Source of the DNA: Flavobacterium sp. ENC
GTDB lineage: Bacteria; Bacteroidota; Bacteroidia; Flavobacteriales; Flavobacteriaceae
DNA: 64,000 bases
Assembly (NCBI RefSeq): GCF_020991415.1
Contig: NZ_JAJMOY010000011.1
Coordinates: 1-64,000 of the forward strand
Direction of reading: 5' to 3'
The notes beneath the pieces are model-generated. The model searched no databases, was not told the DNA's origin, and worked only from the letters and a program-made list of their open reading frames with translations. The position numbers and the translations under genes are program-made. Below, one piece after another: positions 1-8,000 of the stretch; positions within the stretch are counted from its first letter, which is position 1, and each line of letters begins with the position of its first letter.

Positions 1-54
1 CCTTGCGTGCATTGCGGTTACTGTCCCCCGGCTCTCAAAAATAACTAAAACAAA

Positions 55-81
55 AAACCGGAAGCGAGCAACTTCCGGTTT
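55..81 (-). terminator. Intrinsic terminator of the SDR gene
   Basis: Perfect 10-base inverted repeat AAACCGGAAG / CTTCCGGTTT with a 7-base loop. Read on the minus strand it is followed by a run of T, as expected for a rho-independent terminator. It lies 24 bases past the stop of the minus-strand dehydrogenase gene. Confidence 0.8.
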
Positions 82-105
82 AGATTTGATAGATAAACGA
101 ATGAA

Positions 106-906
106 TTAGTTTTGTAAATAACGTTCAGCAGGTTTTCCCGTTTGTGAACCTGTGAATAATTTAATGCGGGCCTCTTCGTACGCCTCAATTAATTCCTGAT
201 TATGCACCGATGGGAAAGTCGCTAATTCACCGGCCTCTAATCCGGCAAGTGCAGCATCCACACAATCTTCTGTGGTCATAATCGCAGCCTGATCCAATGC
301 AGATAAAGGTACTCCGCCAACTTCCCAGATTTCAGTGGCTGTAATAGAAGGATTCACCAGTTGCACTTTGATATTGGTCCCTTTTACTTCTTCCTGTAGT
401 CCTCTGGTGTATTGTACCACAAAACCTTTTGTTCCGCTATACACGCTGCTGATTGGTAAAGTAAAAGCACCCAATACCGAACCAATATTGATGATCGTTC
501 CTTCGTTACGTTCGATAAAGGAGGGCAGGATGGCATTGGTTAATACCATAAGTGAAGTAATGTTGACGTCTACCATTTCTTTTTGTTTTTCAATAGAAGT
601 CTGCGCTATCGGTGCAAGGGTAGAAGTTCCGGCATTATTGATCAGTAAAGTGACAGCTGTATCCTTTTGAATGTCGTTTGCTACTTTTTCCAGATCTGAA
701 GAGGCACTTAAATCGGCCACTAAATTGGTAACGGTCACGCCGTAAGCAGCACGAAGTTTTTCGGCAAGTTCTATTAATTTTTCTTCACGTCTGGCTACCA
801 GTTTCAGGTTGTAACCGCGTGCTGCCAGTTTTTCTGCAAATACTTTTCCCAATCCGGATGATGCTCCTGTTACTACTGCAGTACCTAATTCATTGTTTGT
901 TTTCAT
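106..906 (-). CDS. Short-chain dehydrogenase/reductase (SDR family)
   Basis: Cytoplasmic NAD(P)-dependent oxidoreductase of the classical SDR family, 266 residues, a usual length. The Rossmann nucleotide-binding motif TGASSGLG is at residues 13-20, the NNAG motif at 90-93, and the catalytic Ser143, Tyr156 and Lys160 (YSGTK) are all present, so the enzyme should be active. The substrate cannot be told from sequence. It is transcribed divergently from a TetR-type regulator, and the shared intergenic region holds two matching operators and a promoter for each gene. This suggests the regulator represses the dehydrogenase until an inducer, perhaps its substrate, appears. A strong terminator follows, so it is probably monocistronic. 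Confidence 0.93.
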   Translation of the reverse strand: MKTNNELGTAVVTGASSGLGKVFAEKLAARGYNLKLVARREEKLIELAEKLRAAYGVTVTNLVADLSASSDLEKVANDIQKDTAVTLLINNAGTSTLAPIAQTSIEKQKEMVDVNITSLMVLTNAILPSFIERNEGTIINIGSVLGAFTLPISSVYSGTKGFVVQYTRGLQEEVKGTNIKVQLVNPSITATEIWEVGGVPLSALDQAAIMTTEDCVDAALAGLEAGELATFPSVHNQELIEAYEEARIKLFTGSQTGKPAERYLQN

Positions 907-958
907 GATTTTTTACTTTAAATGTTTTTTATTTTGATCTTTTTAAATTCAAATTAGA

Positions 959-978
959 TGTAAACTAATCTGTTTACA
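959..978. promoter_or_regulatory. Candidate TetR operator 1
   Basis: Perfect inverted repeat TGTAAAC-N6-GTTTACA (20 bases) between the divergent SDR and TetR genes. A near-identical copy lies 28 bases downstream. It covers the expected transcription start of the SDR promoter and ends just before the TTTG -33 element of the TetR promoter. Confidence 0.7.
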
Positions 979-1010
979 TTTGCAAATGTATACAGAACTG
1001 TTTACATTTG
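979..1010 (+). promoter_or_regulatory. TetR-gene promoter (Bacteroidota type)
   Basis: On the plus strand, TTTG (979-982), a 20-base spacer and TACATTTG (1003-1010) match the consensus exactly. Transcription should start near 1017, which leaves the ATG at 1032 and not the upstream TTG at 1008 as the translation start. Operator 2 fills the spacer. Confidence 0.65.
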
Positions 1011-1014
1011 CAAA
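983..1014 (-). promoter_or_regulatory. SDR promoter (Bacteroidota type)
   Basis: On the minus strand, TTTG (1014-1011), a 20-base spacer and TACATTTG (990-983) match the Bacteroidota primary-sigma consensus TTTG / TAnnTTTG. The start site would fall near 976, inside operator 1, giving about 70 bases of leader before the SDR ATG. Confidence 0.65.
987..1006. promoter_or_regulatory. Candidate TetR operator 2
   Basis: Inverted repeat TGTATAC-N6-GTTTACA, one mismatch from operator 1. It lies between the -33 and -7 elements of both divergent promoters, so a bound dimer would block both genes. Confidence 0.7.
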
Positions 1015-1031
1015 AGAAAAAGAAGAAAAAA

Positions 1032-1616
1032 ATGAAAAATAATTCAGAAAGCGCTGCGAAGTCCCTGAAACGGGAAGAAATGGTGAAGTTTGCTTTTGAT
1101 ACTTTTTACAAAAACGGCTTTCATGCGACTGGCGTGGACACTGTTATGGAAGGGACAGGTATTTCTAAACGGACTTTATACAAACATTTTGGCTCAAAAG
1201 AAGGCCTGATTCTCGCCACCATCGATTATTACCGAACCAACATGCGCGAAATCATTTTAGGATATATTCATAGTGATCCGAACGCTAAGCCTGTGGATAA
1301 GATGCTGCGTATTTTTGATTTTTTGATCGAAAGGGCAGAAGAGGGGCCTTTTAATGGTTGTTTTGTCATGAATGCCAAAACAGAATATACCAACAAGGGC
1401 AATGAGATCGAGGCCAGCTGTGATGCTTATACTTCTGGAATACAAACGCTTATTGATGTTGCGCTGAAAGAAGCGAATTTGCCCAACCACAATGAACTGG
1501 TTGTTCAGATCATGATGCTTTTTGAAGGGGCCATCATTCGCAGTAAAGTAACGCGAAGTGCCGATACCATGAAAATGGCTAAAAATGCAGCCAGAATGCT
1601 TTGTGCATACAAATAA
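1032..1616 (+). CDS. TetR/AcrR family transcriptional regulator
   Basis: DNA-binding repressor of 194 residues. The N-terminal helix-turn-helix is at about residues 15-55, with the typical TetR pattern (GFHATGVDTVMEGTGISKRTLYKHFGSKE read in parts), followed by an all-helical ligand and dimer domain. The reading frame stays open up to a TTG at 1008, but that codon lies in the -7 box, so ATG 1032 is the better start. It is divergent from the SDR gene, and the spacer contains paired 20-base operators overlapping both promoters, which supports autoregulation plus control of the SDR. The inducer is unknown. Confidence 0.92.
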   Translation: MKNNSESAAKSLKREEMVKFAFDTFYKNGFHATGVDTVMEGTGISKRTLYKHFGSKEGLILATIDYYRTNMREIILGYIHSDPNAKPVDKMLRIFDFLIERAEEGPFNGCFVMNAKTEYTNKGNEIEASCDAYTSGIQTLIDVALKEANLPNHNELVVQIMMLFEGAIIRSKVTRSADTMKMAKNAARMLCAYK

Positions 1617-1617
1617 A

Positions 1618-1642
1618 AAACTCCGACAGATTGCCGGAGTTT
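1618..1642 (-). terminator. Bidirectional terminator between TetR and hydrolase genes
   Basis: Inverted repeat AAACTCCG / CGGAGTTT separated by 9 bases. The minus-strand copy is followed by a T-rich tract (six T), the plus-strand copy by a weaker one. It sits between two convergent genes. Confidence 0.7.
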
Positions 1643-1665
1643 GATTCACCTTTATAATAAGAGCA

Positions 1666-2463
1666 TTATTTTTTAGCCACTTCTTTTGAGGCTGTAATGA
1701 TCACTTCTGCTACTGCTTTAGGCTGAGAAATAAACACTACGTGACTTCCTTTTATTTCTGTTATTTTTGTTTTAGAACGTTTGTACATCGCACGTTCTAT
1801 TTCAGGGCTGATACTTTTATCTTCCGTTGCCACGATTCCGTAAGCTGGTTTAGTTCTCCAGGCTGCCTGTGTAATCGGAGTTCCAAAACCTTTTGCATAA
1901 AAGGCACCTTGTGAGGCAAACATAAAATCGGACTGGTCTTTTGGAAGATCTCCTGCAAATCCTGCGTGGAATTTTGCCTGATCGTAATACGCGATTCCTT
2001 TGTCATCCGGAGCCAAAACACCATTTTCAGGAGCCGGAGGGGCAGTTTGAAGCCATTGTACAGAGTTTTCTCCATTATCAGGCTGTAAGGCTGCCACATA
2101 TACCAAAGCGACTACTTTTGGATGATTTCCGGCTTCTGTAATTACCGTTCCACCCCAGGAATGTCCGACTAAGATCGTTGGACCGTCTTGTTTGTCAAGG
2201 GCTAAATTGGTTGCTCTTACATCATCTTCAAGGGAAGAAAGCGGATTTTGAACGATCGTTACATGATAACCTTTTTTAGATAAGATATCATATAAACCTC
2301 TCCAGCCTGAACCATCTGCGAAAGCGCCATGCACTAAAACTACATTTTTGACAGCCGGTGTATTTTGTGCAGTTGCAATCGTAGCTGAAAAGAAGAAAGA
2401 GAAAAATAATACGGCGAACATGAAATAGTGATTCAATTGTTCTTTTATAGTTGTTGTTTTCAT
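1666..2463 (-). CDS. Secreted alpha/beta hydrolase
   Basis: Alpha/beta-hydrolase-fold enzyme of 265 residues with an N-terminal signal peptide (hydrophobic residues 13-31, cleavage near TAQ), so it probably acts in the periplasm. The oxyanion HGAF motif is at residues 45-48, the nucleophile elbow GHSWGG at 100-105 (Ser102), and the likely catalytic His241 lies in GSHVVF. The overall pattern resembles the family of esterases and haloperoxidase-like hydrolases that includes salicylate or pheophytin esterase-like members; no substrate can be named. It lies next to the OsmC gene on the same strand, 56 bases apart, so the two may be co-transcribed under oxidative stress control. Confidence 0.88.
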   Translation of the reverse strand: MKTTTIKEQLNHYFMFAVLFFSFFFSATIATAQNTPAVKNVVLVHGAFADGSGWRGLYDILSKKGYHVTIVQNPLSSLEDDVRATNLALDKQDGPTILVGHSWGGTVITEAGNHPKVVALVYVAALQPDNGENSVQWLQTAPPAPENGVLAPDDKGIAYYDQAKFHAGFAGDLPKDQSDFMFASQGAFYAKGFGTPITQAAWRTKPAYGIVATEDKSISPEIERAMYKRSKTKITEIKGSHVVFISQPKAVAEVIITASKEVAKK

Positions 2464-2519
2464 AGTGTTTGAATTTAATTTTTAATTAATAGTTGATAAT
2501 TGATAGTTGATAATGATAA

Positions 2520-2939
2520 TTAAGCTGTTAATACGACTGATAATGTGATTTCGGTGTTCAGTAATTTAGAAATCGGACAGATTGCTTTTGCTTTTTGAGC
2601 CAGTTCCTGAAATTGTCCTTCTGAGATTCCGGGAACTTTTCCTTCCAGTTCCAACTGGATTAAAGTGATGGTACCGTCTTCAAAACTTACTTTTGCTTTT
2701 GTATTTAAATCTTCCGGCACAAAACCTGCTTCCGATAATAAAAAGCTTAACTGCATCGTAAAACATCCTGAATGTGCCGCTGCGATTAATTCTTCCGGAT
2801 TGGTTCCCACGCCTTCTGCAAAACGGGTTTTAAAAGATAATTGTGCATTGTTTAATGTGGTGCTTTGTGTACTGATGGTTCCGTTTCCTTCCATTCCTGT
2901 ACCTTTCCAATTTGCGTTTGCTGTTCTTGTAAATTTCAT
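2520..2939 (-). CDS. OsmC-type peroxiredoxin (organic hydroperoxide reductase)
   Basis: OsmC/Ohr-family protein of 139 residues, the normal length. The two redox cysteines are visible: Cys59 in AHSGCF and Cys121 in CPISK. Members reduce organic hydroperoxides in the cytoplasm using thiol donors. The gene is divergent from oxyR, which fits induction by peroxide. A full Bacteroidota promoter (TTTG, N20, TAAATTTG) precedes it. OsmC and Ohr subgroups cannot be separated with confidence here, although the sequence looks more OsmC-like. Confidence 0.92.
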   Translation of the reverse strand: MKFTRTANANWKGTGMEGNGTISTQSTTLNNAQLSFKTRFAEGVGTNPEELIAAAHSGCFTMQLSFLLSEAGFVPEDLNTKAKVSFEDGTITLIQLELEGKVPGISEGQFQELAQKAKAICPISKLLNTEITLSVVLTA

Positions 2940-3009
2940 GATCCTGATTTTTTATTTGTTATTTAAAAATTTTTTTAGTTTTCCAAATCGTTGTTCTGAT
3001 TTGATGAGA

Positions 3010-3041
3010 CAAATTTAGGACGAAGGTGTTTATAAATCAAA
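3010..3041 (-). promoter_or_regulatory. Promoter of the OsmC gene
   Basis: On the minus strand, TTTG (3041-3038), a 20-base spacer and TAAATTTG (3017-3010) match the Bacteroidota consensus exactly. The start site would be near 3003, about 65 bases before the ATG. Confidence 0.65.
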
Positions 3042-3066
3042 TTAATAATTTTGTACCTTTATAAAT
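3029..3066 (+). promoter_or_regulatory. oxyR promoter region with 29-base direct repeat
   Basis: A -7 element TAATTTTG (3046-3053) precedes oxyR; no good -33 element is seen. TTTATAAAT occurs at 3029-3037 and 3058-3066, a 29-base period, and the similarity extends in AT-rich sequence downstream of each copy. The first copy also overlaps the -33 box of the divergent OsmC promoter. These are candidate OxyR sites, by inference only. Confidence 0.4.
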
Positions 3067-3079
3067 TAAAATTATAATC

Positions 3080-4048
3080 ATGACGATTCAACAACTAAAA
3101 TACATCGTGGCTCTTGATGAAGAACGCCATTTTGCTAAGGCTGCCGAGGTTTGTATGGTTTCTCAGCCGGGACTGACCATTCAGCTAAAAAATCTTGAAG
3201 AAGAAATCGGAATTAAAATTTTTGACCGGACGAAGGTTCCTTTAACGCCAACGGTACTCGGAAAAGAGATTATCAACCGTGCCAGAAAGATTTTGCGCGA
3301 GACCAATGAAATCCGTGATTTTGTGGTCAATGAGAAAAATGCACTGGAAGGGGAATTGAAAATTGGCGTGATTTCGACTTTATCTCCGTATTTGATTCCG
3401 CTTTTTATTAAGGCGATGAAAGAGATTACACCCAAGGTTCATTTTATCATTAAGGAAGCCAACACCGGACAACTTATGCACGACGTAGAAACCGGGGCGC
3501 TCGATGTGGCGATTATGGCTACGCCAACGGGAAATAAAAACCTCATCGAACATCCGGTTTTTCAGGAACCTTTCGTAGCCTACCTGAATAAGGAACATCC
3601 GATGGCAAAGGAAAATTTTTATGAAATTCAGCCCGGAGATAAACCCATGTTATTGCTGCTTCAGAATGAATATTGTTATAATGCGCAGTTACTGGATATC
3701 TGCGGACTGAAAGCACCGGGACCTATAAAAGACCAGTTCAGTTACGATATCAGTTCTATTGAAACTTTGAAGAATCTTGTCCGCGCCGAATTGGGCTTTG
3801 CGATTATTCCGCAGCTTTCTACTTTGAATGAAAAAGAAAAGGAACTCTTTAAGCCTTTCAAAGATCCGAAGCCTGTGCGTGAAATCAGTTTTGTGGTTTC
3901 AGATACTTTTTCGAAAAAACTATTACTCGAAAAAATGAATGAAGCGATCTGGAGCTGTCTTCCGGAGGCTATTAAAACCAATGTCAGCTACCGAAAAATC
4001 AGATGGAATGATTCTCCCTATTTTGTGGATGCGATCAGTAAGGTGTAA
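3080..4048 (+). CDS. oxyR: Hydrogen-peroxide-inducible activator OxyR (LysR family)
   Basis: LysR-type regulator of 322 residues: winged helix-turn-helix at residues 1-60, then a two-lobed substrate-binding domain. The identification as OxyR rests on two cysteines in EYC-x8-C that count to residues 199 and 208, the same spacing and even the same numbering as the redox disulfide pair of Escherichia coli OxyR. Oxidation of this pair by peroxide switches the protein on. The gene is divergent from an OsmC peroxidase, a natural target. It ends before a bidirectional terminator. Confidence 0.92.
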   Translation: MTIQQLKYIVALDEERHFAKAAEVCMVSQPGLTIQLKNLEEEIGIKIFDRTKVPLTPTVLGKEIINRARKILRETNEIRDFVVNEKNALEGELKIGVISTLSPYLIPLFIKAMKEITPKVHFIIKEANTGQLMHDVETGALDVAIMATPTGNKNLIEHPVFQEPFVAYLNKEHPMAKENFYEIQPGDKPMLLLLQNEYCYNAQLLDICGLKAPGPIKDQFSYDISSIETLKNLVRAELGFAIIPQLSTLNEKEKELFKPFKDPKPVREISFVVSDTFSKKLLLEKMNEAIWSCLPEAIKTNVSYRKIRWNDSPYFVDAISKV

Positions 4049-4090
4049 TAAAAAAGTGCTGAGGTATTATTTAAAACATAGCCCATAAAA

Positions 4091-4116
4091 AAAGGCATAC
4101 CGTTACGTATGCCTTT
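4091..4116. terminator. Bidirectional terminator
   Basis: Perfect inverted repeat AAAGGCATAC / GTATGCCTTT with a 6-base loop, between convergent oxyR and the outer-membrane protein gene. The minus strand has the longer T tract (seven T). Confidence 0.8.
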
Positions 4117-4137
4117 GTCTGTAATTTAATAAAGTAT

Positions 4138-4992
4138 TTAGTGAATTGCAAATCTTAACCGGATTCCGTAAGAGACTAATCTCACGTTATTTACGGATGG
4201 AGAATTCAGCACCGTGTTATGTCCTAACTGAACCGGTAAGGCAGCATTGTACTGCACCACGTTTTTAGTATCTTCTTTGTTGTAAATATTGTTCAGTCCA
4301 TAATCCAGGTAAGCACCAATATAGAAGGAACTTTTGTCACCCAATTTTTGTTTTAAACCTGTTTCAAAAGTAGCAGAATAAGAAACTTCGGTGTCAAGAT
4401 CCTCTTTGCCGACTTTGATATTATTTGTACTTGCAAATCCTGCAAAAGCCGGAGCAAACAATTCTACGTTGTACTGCGGATAATAGCCGCTGGTAGTCAG
4501 GTTGTCTATCGTTGATTCATAAGAACCGTTGATGGCAAAGCCCACTTTGGCACCTGCAGAAAGATACAATTGAGTGGTTCCCGGAGTTTCAAACTGAATA
4601 TTAACAGGGATATTGATGTAGCCTAATTTTTGGTTTTCCCTTAAATTTGTAGCCCTGTATCTGAATTGAAAAGATTCATTTTCAGCATCAACCGTGTTGT
4701 ATTGCCCTGACAGAGACTGAAATTTGGCATCCGTTTTATAAGATTGGTATTCAGCGCCAATTCCAATACTTAATCCTTCATTTAAATAATATGAATAACG
4801 AAGTCCTGCACTAAATCCGTTTCCTTCCACTAAGTCAAGGCCTGGCGAATCAAATTTAATAAAAGATGACGGACCGGCAACAGCAATGGAAATTTCATAC
4901 TTTTTATCCTGACCGTAACTACTTAAGCAAGTGCCTAAAAGAGCAGTAACCATCGATAAAGAAGCTATATGGTTTGTGATATATTTTTTCAT
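4138..4992 (-). CDS. Outer-membrane beta-barrel protein
   Basis: 284 residues with a signal peptide (residues 1-28, ending SSYGQ) followed by alternating amphipathic strands and aromatic residues, and a C-terminal strand ending in LRFAIH, as in small porin-like barrels of Bacteroidota. No enzymatic motif is visible. It lies 53 bases downstream of the giant adhesin gene on the same strand with only a hairpin between, so co-transcription is likely and it may help display or anchor the adhesin. It does not look like PorP/SprF, the partner of true SprB: it lacks the N-terminal pattern and the length of that family. Confidence 0.75.
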   Translation of the reverse strand: MKKYITNHIASLSMVTALLGTCLSSYGQDKKYEISIAVAGPSSFIKFDSPGLDLVEGNGFSAGLRYSYYLNEGLSIGIGAEYQSYKTDAKFQSLSGQYNTVDAENESFQFRYRATNLRENQKLGYINIPVNIQFETPGTTQLYLSAGAKVGFAINGSYESTIDNLTTSGYYPQYNVELFAPAFAGFASTNNIKVGKEDLDTEVSYSATFETGLKQKLGDKSSFYIGAYLDYGLNNIYNKEDTKNVVQYNAALPVQLGHNTVLNSPSVNNVRLVSYGIRLRFAIH

Positions 4993-5007
4993 ATTGAAAT
5001 TATATTA

Positions 5008-5037
5008 TGCCAGTGCAGTTAAAAAACCGCACTGGCA
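5008..5037 (-). other. Intercistronic hairpin between adhesin and barrel genes
   Basis: Inverted repeat TGCCAGTGC / GCACTGGCA with an inner GTT/AAC pairing. On the minus strand the stem is followed by ATAATATA and not a T run, so it looks more like an mRNA-stabilising or attenuating hairpin than a full terminator. Confidence 0.55.
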
Positions 5038-5045
5038 GATTTTAT

Positions 5046-8000
5046 TTATTTTACAAGTACTTTTAGTGTTTTCTTGAAACTTGCCGCTTCAATTACCACA
5101 ACAAACATATTACCATCTGTATTTCCAGGTAGTTGTACTTCAGTTTTTACTGTTGATGATTTCAATGTTTTGATCAGTTGTCCTGAAACAGAGTATAAGC
5201 TGATTTGCATATCTTTTATTTCGTCTTCAGGGAAATCTGCTTCAACAGTAACCACTTTTCCTTTTTCAGCAGGATTAGGATAAAGTTTTGCCTGAAATGA
5301 ATTTTGTAATGCAATCTTGCTTGAACATGTTTGCAGTACTTTTCCATCTTTGGTAGTCACTTTTACTTTATAATCCGCAGTTGGGTCTAAGGTGTTATTC
5401 TGGCTGTTACCGGCTGAATAATATTGTCCGGTTCCTATCAGGACTCCATTTTTGTACCATTCGTAGGCAACGAACTCATAACCACCATTGGTTAAAGGAT
5501 TGTTGTTTACTAAAAGCGTATTGTTGAATTTCATTTTAACAATATCAAAGAAACCAAAAGGTTTTTCGATCACCAGATTGTAATTTTTAACCACACTTCC
5601 GTCTTCTGAAGTTACCGTAATGAGCTGATTGTAAATTCCGGCCTTAGGTAACGGGATTGTAAAATTAGCCGCTGGCGAGATAGTTGCATTGGATTCATTT
5701 ACAATAGCTACCGTAAGATTTTGTTCACCACACTCCAACAGGTAATTAATAAGTACCGGTGGATTATTATAAACGACATCTCCAAGAGTGATTTGTGTAA
5801 TATCAGCATTACTGTTCAGGATGGTAAGCGTTTGTGCCACACCTGCTGCTGGCAGATAATTGGCATCACCAACCTGGTTTGCAGTAATAATTCCCTGACC
5901 TGTTCTAAGCATGGTTACCAAACCTGCAGGAGTAACAGTAGCCGGTGGTAAAGCAGAAGTATAGGTGAAAGAATACGTCACCGGTAAACCTGAACTGGCC
6001 GTAGCTCCCAGGTTGAAAGTGTTATTCGCTCCAAGCGTTTTCACCGGTATAGCAGCAAAAGTAATGGTTTGTGCCGCTTTATCGATCGTCAGTTCTGCTG
6101 TTAAAGTAACAGAAGAGCAATTTGGCATTCCGGATGCCGGAGATACCACCGCAGTGATAGTGTAAACACCTGCATCAATTGCGCCGTTTGCATTTCCTGT
6201 TGCCGGTGTTGTTGAATACGCAACAGTAGCTCCGGTCGGAAGACCTGCAACGGAAAGCGTTTGAAGGCTTCCATTATAAGTAACTTCCGCATCTGTAAAA
6301 GTAACCTGATCTAAAGGTGAAGCAGTTACAGTAACGGTTTGATTCTGTGTTGAAATATTCCCGTTTCCATCATCATAACTCCAGATAATTACATAAGTAC
6401 CGGCTGAAGTATAATTTAATGGTGAGGATGTTGTAGCAGTAATCGTTCCTGCACAGCTATCAGTTGCTGTTGGCACCGCTATTTCAGCTGCTAAAACAGC
6501 ACAAGAATTAGTAATCGCCGGAAGATTTGCTACGTTAGGTACCGGAGCAGTGGTGTCCGGAGTTGTTATGATAGTGATTGGTTGTGTTACTGTACATCCG
6601 TTTCCATCGGTAACGGTTACGGTATAAGTTCCCGCAGCCAACCCTGAAGCCGTAGCTGCAGTTCCGCCTGATGGTGACCATACATATGTATATGGAGTAG
6701 CTCCACCTGCAGGAATAACAGTTGCAGAAGCATCCGATCCTCCGGCACAACTTACATTAGTTTGTGTAAATGTAGCTGTAAGTGGCTGAGGTTCTGTAAT
6801 GGTAAAACTTTGCGTTGCAGTACATCCATTGGCATCCGTTACTGTTATAGTATACGTTCCGGCAATCAGACCTGTTGCTGTTGCAGCAGTTCCTCCGTAA
6901 GGTGCCCATGAATAGGTATATGCACCAGTTCCTCTGGAAGCAACTATTGAAGCAGATCCATTTGTTCCTCCATTGCAGCTCACATTAGTTTGTATTAAAG
7001 GAGTAGCAAGAAGAGCCTGAGGCTGTGTAATTGTAAAGCTTTGTATTGCAGTACATCCGTTTGCATCTGTTACGGTTACAGTATACGTTCCCTCACTTAA
7101 TCCTGTTGCAGTAGCAGCAGTTCCGCCTGAAGGTGACCATGCGTACGTATAAGTACCAGTTCCACCGGCTGCGATCACTGTCGCAGAACCATTCGATCCT
7201 GAATTACAAGTTACATTGGTTTGTCCACCGTCAGCAGCCGTTAGGGCAGTTGGTTCTGTAATGGTAAAAGTTTGAATTGCAGTACATCCGTTGGCATCCG
7301 TAACAGTCGCTGTATAAGTTCCTGCACTTAGTCCTGTTGCCGTGTCTGCAGTTCCACCTGAAGGAGACCATGAATAGGTATATCCCGGAGTTCCACCTGT
7401 TCCACTTACTGTAGCTGAACCGTTAGTACCTCCATTGCAGGATACATTGATTTGTGCTACTGGCGAAGCTGTAAGAGCAGTAGCCGGTTCTGTAATGGTA
7501 AAGCTTTGTGTTGCGGTACATCCGTTGGCATCCGTAACAGTCACTGTATAAGTTCCTGCACTTAGTCCTGTTGCCGTGTCGGCAGTTCCGCCTGAAGGTG
7601 ACCATGAATAGGTATATCCACTAGTTCCACCCGCTGCGATTACCGTTGCAGATCCATTAGCTCCTGAATTACAGGATACATTGGTTTGAGCTCCCGCAGC
7701 AGCCGTAAGAACACCTGGTTCTGTAATGGTAAAGCTTTGTGTAGCAGTACATCCGTTGGCGTCTGTAACAGTCGCCGTATAAGTTCCTGCAGTTAATCCT
7801 GAAGCTGTTGCTGCAGTTCCGCCGACAGGTGCCCATAAATAAGTATATCCGCTAGTTCCGCCAGCTGCGATTACCGTTGCAGATCCATTAGATCCAGAAT
7901 TACAGGATACATTGGTTTGAGCTCCCGCAGAAGCCGTAAGAACACCTGGTTCTGTAATGGTAAAACTTTGTGTTGCAGTACATCCGTTGGCATCTGTAAC

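Noticed and set aside
1008..1031. TTG start giving a longer TetR protein (poly-Lys N-terminus)
   Set aside because: The TTG lies within the -7 element TACATTTG and would add a run of lysines; ATG 1032 fits the promoter and the family.
4138..4992. SprF/PorP partner of the adhesin
   Set aside because: Length and N-terminal pattern do not fit that family; the adhesin has a type A sorting domain that does not need SprF.
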